In this document: positions 6,748 through 12,900 of the stretch, piece after piece
Position numbering within the stretch: the stretch's first letter is position 1
Layout: each line of letters starts with the position of its first letter
DNA from: Bacteroidales bacterium
Lineage (GTDB): Bacteria > Bacteroidota > Bacteroidia > Bacteroidales > UBA932
Reading direction: 5' to 3'
DNA length: 16,844 nucleotides
Assembly: GCA_024401945.1 (NCBI GenBank)
Contig: JAKSKC010000022.1
Coordinates: 1-16,844 of the forward strand
Position numbers and translations under genes: made by a program
The notes under the pieces: model-generated
Seen by the model: only the letters and a program-made list of their open reading frames with translations
What the model was told of the DNA's origin: nothing
Database searches by the model: none

Positions 6748-7311
6748 ATGGATAGAGTTGAATTTTTGGATGAGTTCGAGAAAGTCCTTGAACAGGGACT
6801 TATCAAGATATGCTGCTCCGCGGAACTCCTCGGCGAGGACGCGCGCAGCGACGGCAAGGTTTTCCTCAGCCCTGACATCGAGGCTGTATGGGAAAGGATC
6901 GTGAAGGACTACGTGGCCGATGCGGTCGCGAACTTCAATGACTTTCCGTTCGCGGCAATAGGATTCTCCGCCTTTCTGGGGATGAAGGCGGCATATCTGT
7001 GGGACAGGGGGGAGACCGATCCCGCTTATGCCGTACTCTGCGGCTCAAAGGGCTTCGATGCGATAGATGACACGGTGCTGGCCGAACTGTTCGCCGATTC
7101 GGAAAAGGAAGGCAGGTTCGTCTCCGAGTGCATGGTCAGCTGCACGACCGCCGTCCTGGCCCTTATCAAGAAGGAACAGATAGAGCCCCAGACCGATACC
7201 GGATTCTACGCGCTGGTGCGCAGCTACGGGGTTCTGTTCCGCATCGGAGCGGCTGTCGAGCTCAAGCGACTCGGCTATGTGAAATCAAAGCTTGGAGATT
7301 ATCTCAGCTAG
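6748..7311 (+). CDS. Conserved hypothetical protein, function unknown
   Basis: 187 residues with no named domain that I recognise. It appears mainly helical and soluble. A mid-protein stretch (about 65-84, FPFAAIGFSAFLGMKAAYLW) is hydrophobic but too mixed for a clear membrane helix. A FDAIDD motif (about 101-106) and a C-terminal RIGAAVELKRLGYVKSK (about 165-181) look like conserved family blocks. I recall similar hypothetical proteins in Bacteroidales, but I cannot check this. Five cysteines are present, with no obvious metal site. The ATG at 6748 is the only reasonable start: the next in-frame ATG is near residue 79. It is divergent from the zapA operon, and its last 27 bases overlap the end of the phosphorylase gene on the other strand. 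Confidence 0.8.
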   Translation: MDRVEFLDEFEKVLEQGLIKICCSAELLGEDARSDGKVFLSPDIEAVWERIVKDYVADAVANFNDFPFAAIGFSAFLGMKAAYLWDRGETDPAYAVLCGSKGFDAIDDTVLAELFADSEKEGRFVSECMVSCTTAVLALIKKEQIEPQTDTGFYALVRSYGVLFRIGAAVELKRLGYVKSKLGDYLS

Positions 7312-8112
7312 AAGGATGGACATCCTTACGGCGGCCCTGTCCGCCTGAAGCACCACGTCCTGGCTGTCGTTAGGAACGTAGTCCTCGTTGTCCGTGTTCG
7401 CGCAGTTCGTCACCACGGAGATTCCCATCACCCTTATGCCGCAGTGTCTTGCGACTATCACTTCCGGGATGGTGGACATTCCGAGCAGGTCCGCGCCGAT
7501 GAGACGGTAGAACCTCACTTCCGCCGGAGTCTCGTATGTAGGGCCCGGGCTTCCGAAATATACTCCCTCCTTCAGCTCGATTCCCGAAGCCGCCGCGGTT
7601 TCCATCGCGGTACGGCGGAGCTGGGGGTCATATGCGCAGCTCATATCCGGGAATCTCGGCCCGAACTCGCCGAGGTTCTTTCCTATGAGGGGATTGGGGA
7701 ATGCGCTTATGTGGTCCTTTATCAGGATGAGGTCCCCGATCCTGTATTCGGGATTGCATGCTCCCGATGCGTTTGAGACAAACAGGTATTCGATGCCGAG
7801 AAGCTTCATTACCCGTACAGGCAGGGTTACCGAACTCATGTCGTAGCCCTCGTAATAGTGGAAACGTCCCTGCATCGCTATGACGGTCTTCCCGGACAGG
7901 TTGCCTATCAGGAAGTTGCCCTTGTGACCGATCGCGGTGGAACGCGGGAAATCCGGAATCTCCGCGTATGGAATGACTATGGCGTCCGAGATGCTGTCGG
8001 CAAGACGCCCCAACCCGCTGCCGAGCACTATGCCCGCCACCGGTCTGAGGTTCCCTGTCCTGGCCTTGATGTACTCCGCAGCCTTGTGGATCCTTTCTAT
8101 CTGCGGCTCCAT
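7285..8112 (-). CDS. Purine nucleoside phosphorylase (inosine/guanosine type)
   Basis: 275 residues, catalysing phosphorolysis of purine nucleosides to the base and ribose-1-phosphate in purine salvage. Trimeric class motifs are in order: VLGSGLG (phosphate loop), AIGHKGN, MQGRFHYYEGY, VSNASGACNP, FGSPGPTYETPAEVR, GMSTIPEVIVARHCG and ISVVTNCA. The Asn in VTNCA is the residue that favours 6-oxopurines such as inosine and guanosine over adenosine. Length is typical of the family. The ATG at 8110-8112 directly abuts the stop of the DUF3276 gene, so the two form an operon. Its 3' end overlaps the convergent hypothetical gene by 27 bp. Family members are named punA or deoD-like, and I do not choose between symbols. 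Confidence 0.95.
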   Translation of the reverse strand: MEPQIERIHKAAEYIKARTGNLRPVAGIVLGSGLGRLADSISDAIVIPYAEIPDFPRSTAIGHKGNFLIGNLSGKTVIAMQGRFHYYEGYDMSSVTLPVRVMKLLGIEYLFVSNASGACNPEYRIGDLILIKDHISAFPNPLIGKNLGEFGPRFPDMSCAYDPQLRRTAMETAAASGIELKEGVYFGSPGPTYETPAEVRFYRLIGADLLGMSTIPEVIVARHCGIRVMGISVVTNCANTDNEDYVPNDSQDVVLQADRAAVRMSILLAEIISKL

Positions 8113-8427
8113 CTACAGCTCCTCGAATTCGATGGATTTCTCCTCCTCTTCCTCCTCCCTCACCGGAATCTCTCCGTGGAAGCATTTGTCCTTGATGTAT
8201 TCAAGGACTTCATTCAGACCCTCGCTGAACTTGCCGAAATCCTCCTTGTAGAGGAAGATCTTGTGCTTGTCGTAGGTGAATGAACCGTCAGGATTGTTCC
8301 GACGCTTGCTTTCGGTGATGGTCAGATAGAAATCGTCGCCGCCCCTGGTTGATTTCACATCGAAGAAGTATGTGCGCTTGCCTGCGCGGACGGGCTTTGA
8401 ATAGACGTCATCATCCTCTTTGTACAT
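8113..8427 (-). CDS. PUR-domain nucleic-acid-binding protein (DUF3276)
   Basis: 104 residues of the DUF3276 family, found in Bacteroidetes and related to the Borrelia PUR-domain regulator that binds single-stranded DNA and RNA. The core has the PUR pattern: basic start (SKPVRAGKRTYFFDV), KSTRGGDDFYLTITESKR, FTYDKHKIFLYKEDFGKF, and a helix, LNEVLEYIKD. The tail is strongly acidic (about residues 90-104, a run of seven Glu with one Arg before it, then EEEKSIEFEEL-type sequence). Small and cytoplasmic. An exact -7 element lies about 30 bases upstream. It is followed without a gap by the nucleoside phosphorylase gene. The target nucleic acid in this organism is unknown. Confidence 0.9.
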   Translation of the reverse strand: MYKEDDDVYSKPVRAGKRTYFFDVKSTRGGDDFYLTITESKRRNNPDGSFTYDKHKIFLYKEDFGKFSEGLNEVLEYIKDKCFHGEIPVREEEEEEKSIEFEEL

Positions 8428-8458
8428 AAGCTGTGGTATTAGTGGTTGTTTATTTCAA

Positions 8459-8466
8459 CAAAAATA
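8459..8466 (-). promoter_or_regulatory. -7 element for the DUF3276-phosphorylase pair
   Basis: On the minus strand TATTTTTG (8466-8459) matches TAnnTTTG exactly, which puts the transcript start near 8452 and gives a leader of about 25 bases to the ATG at 8427. A -33 TTG is not obvious at the usual spacing. Confidence 0.5.
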
Positions 8467-8488
8467 GAATTTTTTTGATGATTCGTGC

Positions 8489-8496
8489 TATCTTTG
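8489..8496 (+). promoter_or_regulatory. -7 element for the nusB-rimO run
   Basis: TATCTTTG matches TAnnTTTG exactly and lies 20 bases before the nusB ATG at 8517. It decides the nusB start, since the longer frame opening at 8433 would begin upstream of the promoter. No good -33 element is seen at 19-21 bp; the nearest TTTG (8474-8477) is only 11 bases away. Confidence 0.55.
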
Positions 8497-8516
8497 CGTA
8501 CAAATTGTTTGAAAAA

Positions 8517-9434
8517 ATGCTCGGTAGAAGAATTCTCCGTATCAAGGTCTTCAAGACTATATACAGTCTTTCAGAAAACCCATCCTTGTCATTCAAGGAC
8601 GCCAGACAGCAGCTTGACAAGTCCTGTGAGGCGACGCGCGACCTGTATCTCTTCATGCTTTCGCTTCCGGCTGCGGTAACGGCCGAGGCTTCCGCGCGCA
8701 TCGAGGCTGCAAGGAACAAGTTCAATCCGACTGCCGAGGAACGTAACCCGAACATGCGTTTCGTGGAAAACGGCATAGCCCGCATCCTTTCCGAAGATCC
8801 CGATTTCAACAAGGTCATATCCAAGAAGAAACTTTCCTGGGACCAGTACGATGTCCTGATAAGGCATCTGTACGCCAGCCTGAAGACGAAGGATTACTAC
8901 GCGGAATATATGAACGCTCCACAGACCGGCATTGCGGAAGATGCGGGACTCTGGACCCGTTTCTACGAGGAGGAACTCGTGGACAACAGGGAACTGGAGG
9001 ATATACTCGAGGATCTGTGCATCTGGTGGAACGACGACCTGGCGTATGCGCTTACCTGGGACTGCAGGACAATGGACGTTCTCGGGAAGGGCGGACGCTG
9101 GTCGATGCCGGAACTGTACCTCAGCGAGCAGTGCAGGGAGCAGAGGATGGACGATGACAGGGCCTTCGCGGCCGACCTTCTCAGAGAGGCTCACGCGGGA
9201 TTCGAGAAATACTGCTCGGATGTTGCCGGATGCACGCTCAAATGGGACAGGAACAGAATCTGCGCCACCGACCTCGCCCTGATTGTCTGCGGCCTGGCCG
9301 AGGCAAAGGCCTTCCCAGGGACTCCGCGCAAGGTCATCATCAACGAATACGTCGAAATCTCCAAGTTCTACAGCACTCCTGAGAGCAGGGGATTCGTTAA
9401 CGGAATACTTGACAAACTTATTAACAGATTATAA
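8517..9434 (+). CDS. nusB: Transcription antitermination protein NusB (long Bacteroidetes form)
   Basis: 305 residues from the ATG at 8517, about twice the E. coli length, as is usual in Bacteroidetes. NusB with NusE binds boxA RNA and supports antitermination of rRNA operons. The N-terminus MLGRRILRIKVFKTIYSL is the first NusB helix. A helical middle region (about 50-190) is the lineage-specific expansion. The C-terminal core contains WDRNRICATDLALIVCGLAE and the hallmark INEYVEISKFYSTPES followed by RGFVNGILDKL. The frame extends upstream to 8433, but the N-terminus would then be atypical (MVLVVVYFNKNR) and precede the -7 element at 8489-8496, so I chose the later ATG. It heads a six-gene run; yajC follows after two bases. 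Confidence 0.93.
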   Translation: MLGRRILRIKVFKTIYSLSENPSLSFKDARQQLDKSCEATRDLYLFMLSLPAAVTAEASARIEAARNKFNPTAEERNPNMRFVENGIARILSEDPDFNKVISKKKLSWDQYDVLIRHLYASLKTKDYYAEYMNAPQTGIAEDAGLWTRFYEEELVDNRELEDILEDLCIWWNDDLAYALTWDCRTMDVLGKGGRWSMPELYLSEQCREQRMDDDRAFAADLLREAHAGFEKYCSDVAGCTLKWDRNRICATDLALIVCGLAEAKAFPGTPRKVIINEYVEISKFYSTPESRGFVNGILDKLINRL

Positions 9435-9436
9435 TT

Positions 9437-9751
9437 ATGATTTCTATTTTGCAGGCTGCACCGGCAGCAGCTCAACAGGGTGGCGGAATGGGAATGTGGG
9501 TGATGCTCATCCTCATCTTCGTCGTTATGTGGTTTTTCATGATCCGTCCTCAGCGCAAGCAGCAGAAGGAACTGGAAGCGATGCGCGCCGCCCTCAAGAA
9601 GGGTGACAAGGTCGTTACTGCCGGCGGCATCAAGGGTGTCATAGCCGAAGTCAACGACAAGGACGTCCTCGTCAAGGTTGACGGTGAGGTCAAGCTCCGC
9701 GTGGACAAGACCTGCGTGAATGTCGATAAATCGGATGCACCTGCCAAGTAA
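9437..9751 (+). CDS. yajC: Preprotein translocase subunit YajC
   Basis: 104 residues. YajC is a small inner-membrane protein that co-purifies with the SecDF part of the Sec translocase. It has a short periplasmic N-terminus (ending QQGGGMG), one membrane helix (about 19-36, MWVMLILIFVVMWFFMI), the family hallmark RPQRKQQKE, and a cytoplasmic beta-rich domain (KGDKVVTAGGIKGVIAEV, then VKLRVDK). Length matches the family. It starts two bases after nusB and its end overlaps the next gene, so it is co-transcribed. Confidence 0.95.
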   Translation: MISILQAAPAAAQQGGGMGMWVMLILIFVVMWFFMIRPQRKQQKELEAMRAALKKGDKVVTAGGIKGVIAEVNDKDVLVKVDGEVKLRVDKTCVNVDKSDAPAK

Positions 9752-10688
9752 GAGGAAAAAAGACGTCCTGTTACCTTTTTCCCTGGCAGTCCTGACGTCT
9801 CTTTCGATATGGCTCGTTTACAAGCTGTCGCACTATTACACCGACATTGTAAGCGTGCCTGTCGTCGCTGAATCCAATATCGACGGATATGCAAGCAAGA
9901 GCGACGGAGAGGTTCAGATAATCGCCAGATGCAAGAGCACCGGTTTCTCGTTCATAAACCTGAAGATGGCGTCTTCGCGCAAACCGCGCACCGTGAATAT
10001 CGACAGCAAGGATTTCAAACAGATCGACGGCACATCCTTCAGCATCTCCGACGCGGCTCTGGCGCGTTATGCGCACGCAATCTTCGGGAACGTGGCCACG
10101 GCCGAAACCTTCGTCAACAAGGAGTCCGTCTTCCATTTCGCGAAGGAAAGCCACAAGAAGGTCCCTGTCATCCCCGTCAAGTTCATATCATTCCGTCCGC
10201 AGTACACTGCCCTGGAGGAGATGCACCTGTCATCCGATTCCGTCATAGTCTACGGAGATCCGGCCAGGCTTGACAACATCGAGTCCGTCCTTACCAAACC
10301 GGTGACGCTGAATGACGTCAAGAACACCAGGCACGGGGTCGTGGCACTCGAGCAGCCGCAGGGTATGCGCCTTTCCGAGAAGGAAGTGGAATATATCCTC
10401 GATGTCGTACGCTATGTCGAGGTGCGTGACAGGGTCAATATCACAAAAAAGAACGTCCCCGCAGGAGTCCGCCTGTCAATCTATCCGAAAACCGTGGAGG
10501 TGGTCCTCAAATGCCGCTTCCCGCACAGGGGGAACATTACGGAACAGCTGGATTTCTATGTGGACTACGATGAATTCGTCAGTTCGATCACGGGAAGGTG
10601 CATGATATGTCCAGGCAACCTTCCGGATGATGTGATTGATTACAGGATAATCCCGGAGACCTGCGAATGCATGCTGGAGAATTATTAG
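9720..10688 (+). CDS. YbbR-like domain membrane protein
   Basis: 322 residues. A basic N-terminus (PSKRKKD) precedes one membrane helix (about 16-36, LLPFSLAVLTSLSIWLVYKL); the rest is extracytoplasmic and beta-rich, with YbbR-type repeats such as VPVIPVKFISFRP, SSDSVIVYGDPARLDNIESV and NVPAGVRLSIYPKTVEVVL. YbbR proteins in Firmicutes (CdaR) modulate the c-di-AMP cyclase CdaA, but no cyclase gene lies here, so the role in this organism is unknown. The position between yajC and coaE is, to my recollection, recurrent in Bacteroidetes. The first ATG (9720) overlaps yajC by 32 bp; the ATG at 9735 would overlap by 17 bp and is nearly as good, as both keep the membrane helix. Confidence 0.82.
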   Translation: MSINRMHLPSKRKKDVLLPFSLAVLTSLSIWLVYKLSHYYTDIVSVPVVAESNIDGYASKSDGEVQIIARCKSTGFSFINLKMASSRKPRTVNIDSKDFKQIDGTSFSISDAALARYAHAIFGNVATAETFVNKESVFHFAKESHKKVPVIPVKFISFRPQYTALEEMHLSSDSVIVYGDPARLDNIESVLTKPVTLNDVKNTRHGVVALEQPQGMRLSEKEVEYILDVVRYVEVRDRVNITKKNVPAGVRLSIYPKTVEVVLKCRFPHRGNITEQLDFYVDYDEFVSSITGRCMICPGNLPDDVIDYRIIPETCECMLENY

Positions 10689-10692
10689 AATC

Positions 10693-11214
10693 ATGAGAAA
10701 GATACTCGTCACAGGACCCATAGCATCGGGCAAGTCAGCCGTCTGCCGTCATCTTGCGGAATCAGGATTCGAGGTCTACGATTCCGACAGCAGGGCCAAG
10801 GCCCTTTACGATGAGATCCCCGGATTGAAGGACAGGGTTGAACGTGTGCTCGGGGTTCCCTTCTCCCGCATATCCGTGATTTTTACGGATGATGTGAAGC
10901 GGCAGGCCCTGGAGGACCTTCTTTACCCTCTGGTGCTTGAGGATATCAGGCGGTGGATGGGTGAATGCAGCGGGGAGACCGTTTTCATCGAATCGGCGGT
11001 GGCGCCCCGGAGCAGGGTCTTCGACGGATTCTTCGATGCGGTATGGATGGTGGATGCACCTTATGAACTGAGGCTGGCAAGAAACCCCAAGGTCGCTGCA
11101 AGGAACGCTGTCCAGAATTTTGAAGGCTTCGAGCCTGACGAGAGGATAATCAACGACGGCACTCCCGCGGAACTGATAATGAAAACAGACATTTTGATTA
11201 AAAAGACAATATGA
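10693..11214 (+). CDS. coaE: Dephospho-CoA kinase, compact form
   Basis: 173 residues; the last step of coenzyme A synthesis, ATP-dependent phosphorylation of dephospho-CoA. The P-loop is TGPIASGKS (usual form GGIGSGKS). VYDSDSRAKALY supplies the acidic substrate-site residues. LLYPLVLEDIRRWM, TVFIESAV and FDAVWMVDAPYELRL follow the family core. RNAVQNFEGFEPDERIINDG corresponds to the end of the lid and the NDG turn. The protein is about 30 residues shorter than most CoaE (around 200), with loss in the region after the first domain and in the lid, yet all core blocks remain. It begins four bases after the YbbR-like gene, and its stop overlaps the next ATG (ATGA). As probably the sole CoaE it should be active, but I cannot exclude a second copy elsewhere. 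Confidence 0.88.
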   Translation: MRKILVTGPIASGKSAVCRHLAESGFEVYDSDSRAKALYDEIPGLKDRVERVLGVPFSRISVIFTDDVKRQALEDLLYPLVLEDIRRWMGECSGETVFIESAVAPRSRVFDGFFDAVWMVDAPYELRLARNPKVAARNAVQNFEGFEPDERIINDGTPAELIMKTDILIKKTI

Positions 11215-11630
11215 AAACAGATTTGGCAAAAATTCTTTCCGTGTCAGGTTACCACGGATTGTATCAGTACATAGCTCAGTCACGTACCGGCGTAATAGCG
11301 GAATCGCTCGCGGACGGTAAACGTCTCAATTTCCCTCCTACGGCCAGGATCACGACCCTGGAGGATATCTCCATATATACTTCGGAGGGTGAGATGAAAC
11401 TTGCCGAGGTCTTCACAGCTCTCAGGAATACGCTCGATTCAGCGGAGGCTCCGGGTCCGAAGTCAGCGGAGGCCGGAATCAAGGATCTTTTCAAGAAGGC
11501 TGTCCCGAACTATGACGCGGACCGCTTCTACCTCTCCCATATGAAGAAGGTTGTCGAATGGTACAACGAACTTCTCAAGAGCGCGTCACTCGAGTTTGTA
11601 ACTGAAGAGGACCGTGAAAAGGAAGCTTAG
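11211..11630 (+). CDS. DUF5606 family protein
   Basis: 139 residues. The N-terminal half matches the Bacteroidetes family DUF5606: LAKILSVSGYHGLYQYIAQS, GVIAESLADGKRLNFPPTARI, LEDISIYTSEGEMKLAEVF. This looks like a small beta-barrel followed by helix. The C-terminal half is helical (IKDLFKKAVPNYDADRFYLS, MKKVVEWYNELLK) and ends acidic. No catalytic motif, signal or membrane segment is seen, and the function is not known. It shares the ATGA overlap with coaE, and its last 17 bases contain the start of rimO, so its translation is probably coupled to both neighbours. Confidence 0.82.
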   Translation: MKTDLAKILSVSGYHGLYQYIAQSRTGVIAESLADGKRLNFPPTARITTLEDISIYTSEGEMKLAEVFTALRNTLDSAEAPGPKSAEAGIKDLFKKAVPNYDADRFYLSHMKKVVEWYNELLKSASLEFVTEEDREKEA

Positions 11631-12900
11631 CGTTCTCACACTAGGCTGTTCCAAGAACACTGTGGACACTGAGCATCTGCTGGCGGCGCTGGTGGATGCT
11701 TATGAAATAGTGCCCGGAACCCCCGCGGATGTATTCCTGATCAATACCTGCGGGTTCATCGGTGATGCCAAGGAGGAGTCTGTATCGGCCATCCTCGAAG
11801 CTGTAGAAAGCAGGAAGAGGGGAGAGATAGGGCAGCTTGTGGTGTTCGGCTGCCTGTCCCAGCGTTATATGAGTGAACTGAGGGATGAGATTCCCGAGGT
11901 CGACGCCTGGTGCGGGGCGCGTGAACTTGACCCGGTTCTCAAATATCTCGGGGCCGGCGGCAGGGCGGATGATTCAAGCAGAAGATATATCACCGAAAAG
12001 GGAAAGCCCTATGCATATCTCAAGATATCCGAAGGCTGCGACAGGCGCTGCTCCTATTGCGCCATCCCGTTCATAAGGGGCGCGCATCGCTCCGTCCCGG
12101 TCGAAAGGCTTGTGGAGGAGGCCCGCTATCTTGCCTCGCAAGGCGTAAGGGAACTTGAAATCATAGCCCAGGACACCACCTTCTACGGTCTTGACCTTTA
12201 TGGAAGAAGGGCGCTTGCCGACCTTCTCAAGGCACTTTCCGAGGTGGAGGGGATAGACTGGCTCAGAATCCATTACAGCTATCCTGCATCCTTCCCTGAG
12301 GATGTGCTTGACCAGATGGCTTCCAATCCCAAGATATGCAAGTACCTTGACATCCCGCTCCAGCACATATCCGATTCCGTGCTGTCCAGGATGCAGAGGG
12401 GAGCGGACGGGCGCTGGACCAGGGAACTGATCTCCAAACTGCGCGAGCGCGTACCGGGAGTGGTGCTGAGAACCACAATGATAGTCGGTTTCCCCGGTGA
12501 GACGGAAGAGGATTTCAACGAACTTCTGGAATTTGTCCGCTGGGCCGGATTCGAGAGACTCGGGGCATTCGCCTACTCCGAGGAGGAGGGAACGTATGGC
12601 GCTGAACATTTCGAGGACGACGTCCCCGAAGCCGTCAAGAACTCCCGTCTCGATGCCCTGATGCAGCTCCAGAGTGAAATATCGGCCAGGTACAACCGTT
12701 CACGGATAGGATGTGTCGAAGAGGTCATCGTCGACGAATGCGTCGACGGAACACTGGTATGCCGTTCCCAGGCATCATCCCCTGACGTTGACGGGGAAAT
12801 CCTGATTCCCGGCGGCGACGAGTCCCTTGTGGGCAAAAAAATAAGTGTCCGCATTGAATCTGCGGACACCTATGATCTTGTAGCTTCCGTTATTCGTTGA
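11614..12900 (+). CDS. rimO: Ribosomal protein S12 methylthiotransferase RimO
   Basis: 428 residues from a GTG start. RimO is a radical-SAM enzyme with two Fe-S clusters that adds a methylthio group to the conserved Asp of ribosomal protein S12. The UPF0004 domain has its cluster cysteines in LTLGCSKN, LINTCGFIGDAKEES and VVFGCLSQRY. The radical-SAM motif CDRRCSYC (C-x3-C-x2-C) precedes AIPFIRGAHRS. YLDIPLQHISDSVLSRMQRG and TTMIVGFPGETEEDF are further family blocks. The TRAM domain fills about the last 65 residues. Length is typical. The GTG at 11614 gives the canonical MKRKLSVLTLGCSKN start and overlaps DUF5606 by 17 bp. The last 11 bases overlap the convergent amidase gene, and the TRAM coding region carries a terminator for that strand. 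Confidence 0.97.
   Translation: MKRKLSVLTLGCSKNTVDTEHLLAALVDAYEIVPGTPADVFLINTCGFIGDAKEESVSAILEAVESRKRGEIGQLVVFGCLSQRYMSELRDEIPEVDAWCGARELDPVLKYLGAGGRADDSSRRYITEKGKPYAYLKISEGCDRRCSYCAIPFIRGAHRSVPVERLVEEARYLASQGVRELEIIAQDTTFYGLDLYGRRALADLLKALSEVEGIDWLRIHYSYPASFPEDVLDQMASNPKICKYLDIPLQHISDSVLSRMQRGADGRWTRELISKLRERVPGVVLRTTMIVGFPGETEEDFNELLEFVRWAGFERLGAFAYSEEEGTYGAEHFEDDVPEAVKNSRLDALMQLQSEISARYNRSRIGCVEEVIVDECVDGTLVCRSQASSPDVDGEILIPGGDESLVGKKISVRIESADTYDLVASVIR
12835..12869 (-). terminator. Intrinsic terminator inside rimO, serving the minus-strand operon
   Basis: On the minus strand a perfect 9-bp stem, GTGTCCGCA (12869-12861) with TGCGGACAC (12853-12845), has a 7-base loop and is followed by TTA then seven T residues (12841-12835). 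It lies about 21 bases past the stop of the amidase gene. In plus orientation the hairpin has no T-tract, so it acts one way. It is wholly within rimO coding sequence. Confidence 0.85.

Noticed and set aside
7312..7327. Hairpin AAGGAT-GGAC-ATCCTT as a shared terminator for the convergent pair
   Set aside because: Only six base pairs and no T-tract on either strand; it also lies inside the phosphorylase coding sequence.
8433..8516. N-terminal extension of NusB from the ATG at 8433
   Set aside because: It would precede the -7 element and gives an atypical N-terminus; the ATG at 8517 gives the family start.
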